From Planctomycetota bacterium (GTDB lineage: Bacteria; Planctomycetota; UBA1135; JADKAF01), in NCBI GenBank assembly GCA_016719295.1, contig JADKAF010000001.1:2356001-2420000 (forward strand): a stretch of 64,000 nt of DNA. Reading direction: 5' to 3'. Under the pieces are notes generated by a model. That model saw only the letters and a list, made by a program, of their open reading frames with translations. It searched no databases and was not told the origin of the DNA. A program made the position numbers and the translations under genes. The number at the start of each line of letters is the position of its first letter. Position 1 is the stretch's first letter. Of the stretch, positions 34,323-43,272 are shown in pieces.

Positions 34323-35744
34323 ATGCCGCCCATGGCCCCCGCTGCTCCTCGCCGACGCTTCGACCTGGCGGTCCTGCTGTCGTTCGGCGCTCTCGTGCTC
34401 GTGCTGGCGACCGTCGCGCTGCTGGTGCTCGATCTGCGGGAGCGCCGACGGCTCGAGCGGCATCTGCGTTTCGCCGATGTCGAGGACGAGGCGCGCTTCT
34501 TCGAGGAGGCCGCGACCTACGCCGCGCTGCGGCGGCGTGTGCTGGATGGCTATGTCGAGCCGGTCGAATCGCGCGAGCTGCTGCTCGATGCGCTCGACGG
34601 CGGCGTGCGCGCGCTCGACCCGCATTCGCGGCTGATCCGCCCCGAGGACCAGGCGGCGGTCGAGGAGCAGGCGCGCGGCGAGTACCACGGCATCGGCGTG
34701 CGCATCGATCGCGCCGAGCCCGCGCTGACCGTGCTCTATCCCCTCGAGGGCTCGCCGGCCGACCTCGCGGGCCTGCGCCCCGGCGATCGGATCCTCCGCA
34801 TCGACGAGGAGGAGCTCGGACCCGAAGATCACCAGCACGGCGTGGAGATCCTGAAGGGCCGGGGGAACACGCGCGTGCTGCTCCGCGTGATCAACGCGGA
34901 GGAGCCAGATGCTCCGCCTCGCGTCGTCGAAGCCTGGCGGCAGCCGGTTCCGGAGCCAGCCGTGCGCCACCCTCGCCCGCTGCGCTCGGGCCGCGTGGGC
35001 TACGTCGCGCTGACGGGTTTCACGCCCCAGACGAAGCTCGAGCTGCTGCGCGCCATGGATCAGCTCCAGCTCGCCGGCGCGCGGAGCTTCGTGCTCGATC
35101 TGCGCCAGAACGGCGGCGGGAGCTACGACGCCGCCATCGAGTGCGCGCGCCTCTTCGTCCCCCACGGCACGATCGTCAGCGAGCGCCGCCGCGGCCTGGA
35201 GACCGAGGTCGTGCGAGCGATCCCCGCGGAAGCGCGCTTCGCCGGAATCCCCCTGGCCGTGCTCGTCGACCGCGCCACGGCGAGCGCGGCGGAGATCCTC
35301 GCCGGCGCGCTCCAGGACCACGGCCTTGCCGTGCTGCTCGGCGAGCGCACCTACGGCAAGGGTGTCGTGCAGTCGACCCAGCAGATCACGCAGCTGATCG
35401 ATGGTCTCACGCTCGGTCTGCGCCTCACGACCGAGTACTACTTCACCCCGCTCGGCCGCAACTTCGAGAGCCGCGGAGCTGGCACGCACGGAGGAGGCCT
35501 GCTGCCCGACCTCCTCGTCCCTAGCGAAGAGAGCGCGATCGCTCGCGTTCGGGCCTGGATGGACGACCTCGACATCCCCGAGAAGCACCGCGAAGCCGTC
35601 GAGCGCCTCTCCGTCCGCAGCGGTCGCCCGGCGTTGGACGAGCGCATCCTCGAGGAGGATCAGCTCGTCCTCGCCGCGCTCGAGCTCCTCGACTCTTCCA
35701 CCGCCGTGGCGCTGCGCCTGCCGCGCCCGCTCCTCCAGCGCTGA
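34323..35744 (+). CDS. S41-family C-terminal processing peptidase (CtpA-like)
   Basis: 473 aa. N-terminal membrane anchor (LAVLLSFGALVLVLATVALLVL), a PDZ domain at about 110-200 (YHGIGVRIDR, SPADLAGLRPGDRILRIDEE), and the S41 catalytic core with Ser321 in ATASAAEILAGAL and Lys346 in RTYGKGVVQS, 25 residues apart as in CtpA/Prc. Acting in the periplasm, it degrades or trims proteins from the C-terminus. The extended C-terminal helical segment (about 420-473) is not essential to the signature. It ends 10 bp before tsaD. Confidence 0.92.
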   Translation: MPPMAPAAPRRRFDLAVLLSFGALVLVLATVALLVLDLRERRRLERHLRFADVEDEARFFEEAATYAALRRRVLDGYVEPVESRELLLDALDGGVRALDPHSRLIRPEDQAAVEEQARGEYHGIGVRIDRAEPALTVLYPLEGSPADLAGLRPGDRILRIDEEELGPEDHQHGVEILKGRGNTRVLLRVINAEEPDAPPRVVEAWRQPVPEPAVRHPRPLRSGRVGYVALTGFTPQTKLELLRAMDQLQLAGARSFVLDLRQNGGGSYDAAIECARLFVPHGTIVSERRRGLETEVVRAIPAEARFAGIPLAVLVDRATASAAEILAGALQDHGLAVLLGERTYGKGVVQSTQQITQLIDGLTLGLRLTTEYYFTPLGRNFESRGAGTHGGGLLPDLLVPSEESAIARVRAWMDDLDIPEKHREAVERLSVRSGRPALDERILEEDQLVLAALELLDSSTAVALRLPRPLLQR

Positions 35745-35754
35745 GCCGATTCGC

Positions 35755-36762
35755 ATGCGCGTGCTCGGGATCGAGTCTTCCTGCGACGAGACCGCCGTCG
35801 CCGTCGTACGCGACGGCACGGCGATCGAGGCGAGCCTGCTCTACTCGCAGAACGAGGAGCATCTCCCCTTCGGCGGCGTCGTCCCGGAGATCGCCTCGCG
35901 CGCCCACCTCGTGCAGCTCCCCCGCCTCCTGCGCGAGCTCGAGCGCGCGAGCGGCTCGCTCGCGGCGATCGACGCGGTCGCGGTGACCGCTCGACCGGGC
36001 TTGATCGGCAGCTTGCTCGTCGGCGTGAGCGCGGCGAAGGCCCTCGCGTGGTCGCTCGGCAAGCCGCTCGTCGACGTGCATCACGTGCAAGCTCACGTGT
36101 ATGCGGCGCAGATGGAGCACCCGCGGCTCGCTCCGCCCTTCGTGGCCCTCGTGGTCTCGGGCGGGCACACCTCGCTGTATCTCTGCACCGCTCCCGGGGT
36201 GCTGGAGGAGATCGGGTCGACGATGGACGACGCGGCCGGCGAGGCGTTCGACAAGGTGGCGAGCCTCCTCGGTCTGCCGTATCCGGGCGGACCGGCGATC
36301 GAGGGCGCGGCGCGGAGCGGGGACGCGGCGCGCGAGCCGTTCCTCGCGGCCCGCGTGAAAGGCCGCGAGCTCGACTTCTCCTTCAGCGGCTTGAAGACCG
36401 CGATGCTCTATCGCATCGCCGGGCAGAACGTGGCGCGGAAGAACCGGCCTGCCGTGCCGGCGGAGCGCGTCCCCCACCTGGCGGCGGGCTTCCAGGAGGC
36501 CGTGGTGGGCATGCTCGTCGAGCGCAGCTTGCTCGCCGCACGCCAACGCGGCGTTGCGCAGATCGCGGTCGGCGGCGGGGTCGCCTGCAATCAGCGCCTG
36601 CGAGCCGTGCTCGGCGAGCGCGCGGGTGCCGCCGGGCTAGAGGTCTTCTTCCCCTCGCTGCCGCTCTGCCTCGACAACGCCGCGATGATCGCGGGCCTCG
36701 GCTTCCACCTGCTCAGGGAAGGTCGGCGAGCGCCTTTCGACCTCGACGCCTGCCCGCGTTGA
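35755..36762 (+). CDS. tsaD: tRNA N6-adenosine threonylcarbamoyltransferase
   Basis: 335 aa, the usual length. The signature MRVLGIESSCDETAVAVV, the metal site H110-V-Q-A-H114, VSGGHTSLY, and GGGVACNQRLR are all intact. With TsaB and TsaE it installs the t6A37 modification in ANN-decoding tRNAs, an essential step. The start ATG at 35755 is preceded by a short gap after the protease gene. The next genes, larB and carA, follow on the same strand. Confidence 0.96.
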   Translation: MRVLGIESSCDETAVAVVRDGTAIEASLLYSQNEEHLPFGGVVPEIASRAHLVQLPRLLRELERASGSLAAIDAVAVTARPGLIGSLLVGVSAAKALAWSLGKPLVDVHHVQAHVYAAQMEHPRLAPPFVALVVSGGHTSLYLCTAPGVLEEIGSTMDDAAGEAFDKVASLLGLPYPGGPAIEGAARSGDAAREPFLAARVKGRELDFSFSGLKTAMLYRIAGQNVARKNRPAVPAERVPHLAAGFQEAVVGMLVERSLLAARQRGVAQIAVGGGVACNQRLRAVLGERAGAAGLEVFFPSLPLCLDNAAMIAGLGFHLLREGRRAPFDLDACPR

Positions 36763-36815
36763 ACCCGAGCCCCGATCGCGAACCAGCCGCGCTCCGCGGA
36801 GGACGCCCCCGAGCC

Positions 36816-37604
36816 ATGGATCTCGAGCACGTCGAAGAGCTTCTGAAGCGCGTCCGCAGCGGCGCGTTGGACCCCACCGAAGCGGCGCGTCAGCTCCGGC
36901 GTCTGCGCACGGCCGAAGTCGACGGCGTGGCCCGGCTCGATCGCCAGCGCGCTCTGCGCTGCGGCTTCCCCGAGGTCGTGTTCGGCTTGGGCAAGGAGCC
37001 GCGCGACCTCGTGCGGATCGTCGAGAACCTGTGCGAGACCGCGCCGCGCGTCCTCGTGACCCGCGTCGCCCCGGCAGGGGCGAGCGCGCTGCGCGAGCGC
37101 TTCCCCGAGGGCGCCTGGCACGAGCGCGCCCGCGCGTTCGTCCTGTCGTCGGGTCCGCCGCCTGTCGAGCTCGGCCGGGTCGCCGTGGTCTGCGCCGGCA
37201 CCTCGGACGCTCCGGTGGCGGAAGAAGCGCGAGTCTCTGCCGAGGCGCTGGGATGCCGCGTCGAGACTTTCTATGATTGCGGCGTCGCCGGCCTGCACCG
37301 CCTCCTCGAGGTGCTGGAGCGCATCCGCTCCGCGCACGTCGCCATCGCGGTCGCGGGCATGGAAGGCGCGCTCCCCAGCGTGCTGACCGGCCTCCTCGAC
37401 CGCCCCGTCATCGCCGTGCCGACCTCGGTCGGATACGGCGCGGCGTTCGAAGGCCTGGCGGCGCTCCTAACCATGATCAACTCCTGCGCCGCGGGGGTGA
37501 CCGTGGTGAACATCGACAACGGCTTCGGCGCCGGCTACGCCGCCGCCCAGATCCTGCGCACAGCTCCAGCCAGAGCGGAGAAGAACGAAGACCCATGTCC
37601 CTAG
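36816..37604 (+). CDS. larB: Nickel-pincer cofactor biosynthesis protein LarB
   Basis: 262 aa, usual length. LarB belongs to the PurE-like carboxylases; the conserved C-terminal half reads RVAVVCAGTSDAPVAEEA, ETFYDCGVAGLHRLL, HVAIAVAGMEGALPSVL and VPTSVGYGA. It carboxylates and hydrolyses nicotinic acid adenine dinucleotide, the first step to the nickel-pincer nucleotide of lactate racemase and related enzymes. A GGAGG ribosome site precedes the ATG. larC and larE are not in this window. Its stop overlaps the carA start by 10 bp. Confidence 0.94.
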   Translation: MDLEHVEELLKRVRSGALDPTEAARQLRRLRTAEVDGVARLDRQRALRCGFPEVVFGLGKEPRDLVRIVENLCETAPRVLVTRVAPAGASALRERFPEGAWHERARAFVLSSGPPPVELGRVAVVCAGTSDAPVAEEARVSAEALGCRVETFYDCGVAGLHRLLEVLERIRSAHVAIAVAGMEGALPSVLTGLLDRPVIAVPTSVGYGAAFEGLAALLTMINSCAAGVTVVNIDNGFGAGYAAAQILRTAPARAEKNEDPCP

Positions 37605-38761
37605 GAGACACCACCCACGGAGAATCGGCCCGGGCTCTCCCCATGCTGCTCGTGCTGGAGGACGGCACCGTCTTCCGCGGCCGCTCCTGCGGAGCGCCTG
37701 GCGAGTCCTGTGGCGAGATCGTCTTCAACACCGCGATGAGCGGCTATCAGGAGATCCTGACCGACCCTTCCTACAAGGGGCAGATGGTCGTCATGACCTA
37801 TCCGCTGATCGGGAACTATGGCGTGAACGACGAGGACATGGAGTCGCGCGGCACCTTCCTGTCCGGCTTCATCGTTCGCGAGATGAGCCCGATCGCGAGC
37901 AACTACCGCGCATCGATGTCGCTGCCGGAGTACCTCCGCCAGCAAGGCGTGCAGGCCATCGAAGGGATCGACACACGGCGCCTGACGCGCATGGTGCGCT
38001 CGGGCGGCTCCCTGAGGGCGATCCTCTCCACGGTGGACCTCGATCCGCAGAGCCTGCTGCGCAAGGTGCGCGCGCACCCCCTGCTCGACGGGCTCGACCT
38101 CGCGACCGGCGTCTCCTGCGAGCACCCGTACAACTGGACCGAAGGCAATCTGCCGGGCTTCCGTCCGCCGATGCCGCCGCGGCACGAGGAGCGCCTGCCG
38201 ATCGTCGCGCTCGACTTCGGCATCAAGCGCAACATCCTGCGCAACCTCGTCGACAGCGGCTTCGACGTGACCGTCGTGCCGGCGACGACCACCGCCGCGG
38301 AGATCCTCGCGCGCAAGCCTCGCGGCCTCTTCCTCTCGAACGGCCCGGGCGATCCCGCGGCCGTCGAGCATGCGATCCGCACGGTGCAGGCCCTGCTCGG
38401 CCAGCTGCCGATCTTCGGCATCTGCCTCGGTCATCAGATCCTCGGCCACGTGTTCGGCGGCAAGACCTTCAAGATGAAGTTCGGCCACCACGGCGGGAAC
38501 CAGCCAGTGATGGAGCTCGGCCCGCGCAAGGTGGAGATCACCTCGCAGAACCACTCTTTCGCCGTCGATCCCGCGTCGCTCCCGCCGGACGTCGAAGTGA
38601 CGCACATGCACCTGAACGACCGCACGGTGTCGGGACTGCGCCACAAGAAGCTGCCGGTGTTCTCGGTGCAGTACCACCCCGAGGCCGGACCGGGCCCGAA
38701 CGACGGCATCTACCTCTTCGCGCGCTTCCGCGAGATGATCGAAGCGCAGCCCGTCGCGTGA
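37595..38761 (+). CDS. carA: Carbamoyl-phosphate synthase small subunit
   Basis: 388 aa. The N-terminal half (about residues 10-180) has GEIVFNTAMSGYQEILTDPSY, specific to CarA. The C-terminal class I glutamine amidotransferase has nucleophile C277 in GICLGHQ and a His-Glu pair in YHPEAGPGP. It hydrolyses glutamine and channels ammonia to CarB. carB is absent from this window. The ATG at 37595 overlaps the larB 3' end and its stop overlaps the next gene (GTGA). CarA feeds arginine and pyrimidine synthesis. Confidence 0.97.
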   Translation: MSLGDTTHGESARALPMLLVLEDGTVFRGRSCGAPGESCGEIVFNTAMSGYQEILTDPSYKGQMVVMTYPLIGNYGVNDEDMESRGTFLSGFIVREMSPIASNYRASMSLPEYLRQQGVQAIEGIDTRRLTRMVRSGGSLRAILSTVDLDPQSLLRKVRAHPLLDGLDLATGVSCEHPYNWTEGNLPGFRPPMPPRHEERLPIVALDFGIKRNILRNLVDSGFDVTVVPATTTAAEILARKPRGLFLSNGPGDPAAVEHAIRTVQALLGQLPIFGICLGHQILGHVFGGKTFKMKFGHHGGNQPVMELGPRKVEITSQNHSFAVDPASLPPDVEVTHMHLNDRTVSGLRHKKLPVFSVQYHPEAGPGPNDGIYLFARFREMIEAQPVA

Positions 38762-40122
38762 GCGAGAAGAAGCACTGCCAGATGCCGGCGCTCGAAGACT
38801 ACCTGCGCACGCGATCCTCGACGCCGCTCGGAGAGCTCCTCGCGCTCCCCGCGGCGCAGGCGGAGGCGCGCGGGCTGGTCGGCCTGCCACGCGAGATCCT
38901 CCAGCAGCCCTGGCTCTATCGCGAGACGGCGCGCCGCGTCCTCGCGAGCGCGGAGCTCGCCGGCTTCCTCGCGCCGACGATCGGGCGCGGCAAGCGCTGG
39001 GTGCTCTGCGGTGCGGGGAGCTCCAACTTCTTGGGCGAAGCGATCGCGCCGTGGATGACGCGCGGCTTGGCGCAGCCCGTGCACGCCATCGCTTCGACCG
39101 ACGTGCTGGTGACGCCCGAGCGCCTGCGCGACGCGAGCGAGGAGCCCGCGCTGTTCCTGCACTTCTCGCGCTCGGGAGGCACGACCGAAGCGATCGCGAG
39201 TCTCGAGCTGCTGCGGCGCCTCTATCCGCACGCGCGTCACCTCGCGATCACCTGCAACGGCGCGAGCGCGCTCGCGCGCGCCGGCGCCGCGGACGAGCGC
39301 TCCCGAGCCTTGGTGCTCCATCCCGCCTCTCACGATCACGGGCTCGCGATGACGAGCAGCGTGACCTCGATGATGGTGGCGGGTCTCACCCTCGCGCAGC
39401 GCGGCCCGGAGGCCGAGAGCGACGAGTGCTTCCTCGCGCAGATCGACCGCATCGCCGAAGCCGCCGAGCGCCTGATCGAGCGCGCGCCGTCCTTGGCACA
39501 GGCGCTGGTCGCCGAAGATCCGCTGCGGCTCTGCGCGCTCGGCGCCGATGCGCTGCGCGCGACGGCGAAGGAAGCCTGCCTCAAGGTCACCGAGCTCACG
39601 GATGGCGCCATCGCGTCCTTCTCGGACTCGTGGCTCGGCGTGCGCCACGGCCCGCTCAGCGCGGTGAACGAGCGCACGCTCGTGATCGGCTCGCTCTCGA
39701 CGAGCGCGTACCGGCGCGCCTACGAGATCGACTTCCTGCGCGAGCTGGAGTCGAAGCGCCTCGGAGCGCGGCTCGCGGTCGTCGCCCCGTTCCGCCCGAC
39801 GGAGCTGCCGGAGAGCGTGCGCTGCGTGAGCTTCGGCCCCGCGACGACGAGCGGCGCAGAAGCCGCCGCCGGCGGAGAAGCGATCGAGGACGAGCTGCGT
39901 CCGCTGGTGGACATCCTCTTCTCGCAGGTGCTCGGGCTCTATGCCTCGCTGCACCACGGGCTCACTCCCGACCGGCCTTCGCGCCGCGGCGCCATCCAGC
40001 GCGTCGTGGCTGGCTTCCAGCTCCACGCTTGGAGCGCGGAAGCAGAACTCGCCCCGCGTCCGCCGCAAAGCGGGAACGCGGGGCGAGGCATCGAGGCTCA
40101 ACGCACGCCCGGGCGCGCGTAA
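38758..40122 (+). CDS. AgaS-like SIS-domain sugar isomerase/deaminase
   Basis: 454 aa. A GTG start overlaps the carA stop. Two SIS domains are visible: the first at about residues 65-210 (LCGAGSSNFLGEA, then SRSGGTTEAIASLELL, SITCNG-like LAITCNGASAL) and a second with SWLGVRHGPLSAVNERTLVI. The N-terminus (REILQQPWLYRETARRVL) matches AgaS/tagatose-6-phosphate ketose-aldose isomerase family proteins. It likely acts on an amino-sugar phosphate, interconverting or deaminating it. No transport or kinase gene for the sugar is adjacent. The C-terminal 50 residues are rich in Pro/Arg and may be loosely structured. Confidence 0.82.
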   Translation: MSEKKHCQMPALEDYLRTRSSTPLGELLALPAAQAEARGLVGLPREILQQPWLYRETARRVLASAELAGFLAPTIGRGKRWVLCGAGSSNFLGEAIAPWMTRGLAQPVHAIASTDVLVTPERLRDASEEPALFLHFSRSGGTTEAIASLELLRRLYPHARHLAITCNGASALARAGAADERSRALVLHPASHDHGLAMTSSVTSMMVAGLTLAQRGPEAESDECFLAQIDRIAEAAERLIERAPSLAQALVAEDPLRLCALGADALRATAKEACLKVTELTDGAIASFSDSWLGVRHGPLSAVNERTLVIGSLSTSAYRRAYEIDFLRELESKRLGARLAVVAPFRPTELPESVRCVSFGPATTSGAEAAAGGEAIEDELRPLVDILFSQVLGLYASLHHGLTPDRPSRRGAIQRVVAGFQLHAWSAEAELAPRPPQSGNAGRGIEAQRTPGRA

Positions 40123-40130
40123 GCTGCAGG

Positions 40131-40155
40131 CTCCGCGCGCTCAGCGCGCGCGGAG
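40131..40155. terminator. Hairpin shared by convergent genes
   Basis: A perfect 10-bp stem (CTCCGCGCGC / GCGCGCGGAG, 5-nt loop) lies between the stops of the AgaS-like gene and the minus-strand anchored protein, and covers the latter's stop codon. It can serve both strands. Confidence 0.6.
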
Positions 40156-40674
40156 CTTCGTCCAGAGCAGCGCGAGCAGACCGGCGAGGGCGGCCACGCC
40201 ACCGACGACGGAGAAGAACGAGGAGCCCTTGCCCTTCTCGCTACCCGCGCGAGCCTCGGCCACTTCGGCTTCGGAGCGCGCTTCACTCTCGCTGTCCTCG
40301 GATGGCAGCGCGCGCAGACGCTGCGTGAAACGCTCGCCATCCAGCATGCGCTCCTGCCGATCGGCGAGCTCTTCCTGATCCACCTGGGCGCTCTCCACGC
40401 GCCGCGCCCGACCGAGGCTCAATCCCGCAGGGATCACGGCGTTCCTCGTCGTCAGCACCCCGTTCGCCTCCGAAGGCTCGTCCCAGATCTTCGGCCGCAT
40501 CGTGCGGACTTCGTTGGGATGGAAGTCGGGCTCGTCGGGCGCCGCCGGTTCCTCCGGAGCCATGGCCGCCGGCGCATCCTCTTCCGGTTCGTCCTCGCCG
40601 GACTGCGCGCGCAGCGCCGGTGCGAGCAGCACCAAGCAAAGGCAGGCGAGGTAGGTCTTCGCGAGCTTGGGCAT
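40141..40674 (-). CDS. Secreted protein with C-terminal membrane anchor, pilin-cassette companion
   Basis: 177 aa. Signal peptide MPKLAKTYLACLCLVLLAPALRAQ and an acidic Pro/Glu/Asp linker. Helical acidic region (LADRQERMLDGERFTQRLRA) precedes a C-terminal transmembrane segment (SFFSVVGGVAALAGLLALLW) with a short basic tail (TKLRAR). The order signal peptide, acidic mature part, helix, basic tail is that of a tail-anchored surface protein, perhaps sorted by a dedicated enzyme. It lies 11 bp after the PilX-like gene on the same strand, so it is likely made with that cassette. I do not recognise a family. Confidence 0.6.
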   Translation of the reverse strand: MPKLAKTYLACLCLVLLAPALRAQSGEDEPEEDAPAAMAPEEPAAPDEPDFHPNEVRTMRPKIWDEPSEANGVLTTRNAVIPAGLSLGRARRVESAQVDQEELADRQERMLDGERFTQRLRALPSEDSESEARSEAEVAEARAGSEKGKGSSFFSVVGGVAALAGLLALLWTKLRAR

Positions 40675-40685
40675 GGGGATGGTCC

Positions 40686-42536
40686 TCACGGCTGTGCTCC
40701 GCTCTCCGAGGACATGACCGGCCACGTCCGGATCGGCAGGAACTTCTTCGGCAGGTTGTAGTGGAAGAGCTCGCCGCCGCCGTAGAGGCGCGCGTCGTGG
40801 TTCATCTCGAGGCGACTGGCCGTGTAGACGATCGCTTCGTTCCGCGCGACGATCGACCCGTTCCACTGGATCGTGCCGCCGGAGTTCACCACGCGCGCCG
40901 CGAGCGTGTGGTTCGTGTAGAACGCCGCGTCGAGGCGCGCGATGTTGTTCGACGACTCCTGCGCATAGGTGCGCCCGGAGGGCTTGTTGCCGCCCCACGT
41001 GCCACTCCAGGCGGTGGTCGACATGGCGAGCTCCGTCATCGTCGTCGTGCCGTCGAACTTGCCATCGCCGTCGATGTCCTCACCCGAACCGGGGATGGCA
41101 TCGCCCACGTTGCGTCCTTCCGGGATGAGCCCCTGAGCGGCGTGCTCGGCGGTGTAGAGCTCGACGTTCCAGACGTTGTTGCCCTCGAGCGTGTCGTCGT
41201 CGTCGGTGCCGGCGATGCCATCGCGCCCGTTCGTGGTATTGGGCATGTTGTCCTTGCCCGCGTCTTCCCTGCTCTGGTTCTTGGTGCTGCTGAGCCAGGG
41301 ATTCACGTTGTTCTGGAACTCGGTCGTGGTCTGGTTCCCGATGACGATGTGCTCGCGAGCATAGAGCCCCAGGGTGTCCCGAGTCGCGTTGGCCGAGATC
41401 CACGCTTCGACGACGGTCTTGTCATTGGAGCTCGGCCGGGCGGTCGTCGGAGGATTGAGGTAGGTCACGTCGTCGCCGACGTAGATGTTGCCACCGGCGT
41501 AGATCGCACCCTGACCGCTCACGACCCCTTTGATGAAGACATGCCCGCGCGCCACGATCGGCCCGCTGATGACGATCGGCTTCGCGGCCGTGCCGACGAG
41601 GTAGAGATTGCCGCTCTCGCCGCTCTCGTCGCCGTAGACAGCATTGATCGTGCGCGCCGCGGACAGGCCTTCGCTCACGCGGACCGTGGAGCTCTTCGAC
41701 TTCGCCAGGCTCTCGTAGAGGCCGAGCTCGGTGAGGTTCGGCATCTCCAGCGACTCCTGGAACTCGTGCTGGTTCGCGGCGGTAGCACCCATGCCGCGGA
41801 GGCGCGAAACGCCCACGATGTCCCACCCGGAGTACACGCCGCCATCGTCCTGCTTGTCCTGCAGGGAGTAGTTCGTCCCGTTCTTGATGACGCGGCGGTA
41901 GCGCGGCGTCCCGTTCACCGTGGCGGCCCGGTCGCCGGCATCGAACTGACCGTTCGAGCGGACGTTGCCGTTGGTGACGATCGAGTCGCCGTAGAACCAA
42001 CCCCAGTTATTCAGGAAGTAGGAGTAGTCGAAGAGTTCGGAGGGAGCCATCTCCGAGCGTGCGACGAGGCGCCGCTCGACCCCGCCTTCGTCGTAGGCGA
42101 GTTCGCCCTTGCCGACATCGAAGCGCCCGAGCGAGCGGATCTCGATGTCACGCGCCAGGGAGTTCCCCGAGCTACCTGGGCGCAGGCGCACCCACACCGA
42201 GTAGGTGCCTACGCGCTGTCCCTCGCTCTCGGCGGCCTCTTCCTCGACGATCGGCGTCCATTCGTCCTCGCTCAGCGAGTCGAACGCCGCGAACGGTGAG
42301 TTCAACGAAGCGAGGCGCTGCGCGCGATGCACCCAGGCGACGCCCTCCTCGAGACCGAGGTCGGCGATCATCTCGGAGCGGATGCGGTAGCTTTCCTGGC
42401 GCGCCTTGAAGACCTCGTTCGACGTCACCGTCATCACGGTGGCGACGAAGCCGCCGACGGTGAGCGCGACGGAGACGGCCATCATCAAGGGGATGGAGCC
42501 CTGCTCTCCGACGCGTCGTATGGCTCTGGTTCTCAT
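40686..42536 (-). CDS. PilX-like type IV pilus assembly protein, large
   Basis: 616 aa. N-terminal PilX signature: a basic cap, then EQGSIPLMMAVSVALTVGGF in the first helix and an ExxxxRxxS-like region (EVFKARQESYRIRSEMIADL). No prepilin-type G-F/M-E cleavage site is evident. The rest is a long beta-rich, Asn/Gly/Thr-rich surface domain (YAGGNIYVGDDVTYL, GNLYLVGTAAKPIVISGP). Two Asp-rich loops (GIAGTDDDDTLEG, EDIDGDGKFDG) resemble calcium-binding motifs. It is probably exposed on, or incorporated into, a pilus-like fibre. It shares a cassette with two prepilins. Confidence 0.75.
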   Translation of the reverse strand: MRTRAIRRVGEQGSIPLMMAVSVALTVGGFVATVMTVTSNEVFKARQESYRIRSEMIADLGLEEGVAWVHRAQRLASLNSPFAAFDSLSEDEWTPIVEEEAAESEGQRVGTYSVWVRLRPGSSGNSLARDIEIRSLGRFDVGKGELAYDEGGVERRLVARSEMAPSELFDYSYFLNNWGWFYGDSIVTNGNVRSNGQFDAGDRAATVNGTPRYRRVIKNGTNYSLQDKQDDGGVYSGWDIVGVSRLRGMGATAANQHEFQESLEMPNLTELGLYESLAKSKSSTVRVSEGLSAARTINAVYGDESGESGNLYLVGTAAKPIVISGPIVARGHVFIKGVVSGQGAIYAGGNIYVGDDVTYLNPPTTARPSSNDKTVVEAWISANATRDTLGLYAREHIVIGNQTTTEFQNNVNPWLSSTKNQSREDAGKDNMPNTTNGRDGIAGTDDDDTLEGNNVWNVELYTAEHAAQGLIPEGRNVGDAIPGSGEDIDGDGKFDGTTTMTELAMSTTAWSGTWGGNKPSGRTYAQESSNNIARLDAAFYTNHTLAARVVNSGGTIQWNGSIVARNEAIVYTASRLEMNHDARLYGGGELFHYNLPKKFLPIRTWPVMSSESGAQP

Positions 42537-42537
42537 C

Positions 42538-43272
42538 TCAATTCCTCTCCGCTCGCAGAGTGGTTCGGTGCTCGTTCCAAGGCCCGAGCTTCATCTGTCC
42601 GTTGCCGTCCGAGATCGGCACCGCAGTGGTGATCACGCCGGCGTAGATTCGCGGCGCGTCTCCTGGATCCGGCTGCCAGATGCGGAAGATCTTCGGGACC
42701 CGCGGCTGCGTGCTGGTCGTGCCCCCGCGCGTCTGTCCGCCTCCCGTGCCGAAGAGGCGCGCGACGGCCTCATAGGGCAGGAGATCCCGAGCGATCACGA
42801 TCGCCGTGCCGGCGACCGGCTCGTCCTCGTCGTCCACGATGTCGCGAACGAGCATGGAGCCCTCGACGTGATAGCGGACCTTCCAGCCCGGATGGCGCTG
42901 GCGCGGCTCCTCGTTCACTTCGATGGGGCGCGCGCTGACGGCGCCCCAGACCGGGCCCGACGCGTCGAGGTCCACAGGCACTTGCAAGCGCACCTCGTCG
43001 TAGCACGGACAGCTCGCCTCCACCCAGATTCGACTCGGCGTGGACATCGCGAAGTCGCGCTGGAGGAAGGTGATTCCCGAGGTCGCGACGTTCATCACGC
43101 GCGCGCCCTGCGCGGTCTCGTCCATCGACTTCATCGTGCCGCGGAAGAAGACCACGGCGCCGACCGAGATGATGGCGAAGATCGAGGCCGAGATCGCCAC
43201 CTCGATCATCGTCATGCCGCATTCGACGGCGGCTCTTCGGGAGCGCCGCTTCACGAAGGGGAGGAGTTTCAT
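42538..43272 (-). CDS. Prepilin-like protein, PilW/GspJ type
   Basis: 244 aa. The N-terminal methylation motif is AVECG|MTMIEVAISASIFAIISVG: Gly before the cut, Glu at +5 and a 20-residue helix, as in type IV prepilins and pseudopilins, though the +1 residue is Met rather than Phe. The mature soluble part is about 190 residues. A prepilin peptidase such as PilD would be needed; none is nearby. The gene's start overlaps the previous gene's stop by 4 bp and its own stop is next to the PilX-like start. Confidence 0.78.
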   Translation of the reverse strand: MKLLPFVKRRSRRAAVECGMTMIEVAISASIFAIISVGAVVFFRGTMKSMDETAQGARVMNVATSGITFLQRDFAMSTPSRIWVEASCPCYDEVRLQVPVDLDASGPVWGAVSARPIEVNEEPRQRHPGWKVRYHVEGSMLVRDIVDDEDEPVAGTAIVIARDLLPYEAVARLFGTGGGQTRGGTTSTQPRVPKIFRIWQPDPGDAPRIYAGVITTAVPISDGNGQMKLGPWNEHRTTLRAERN

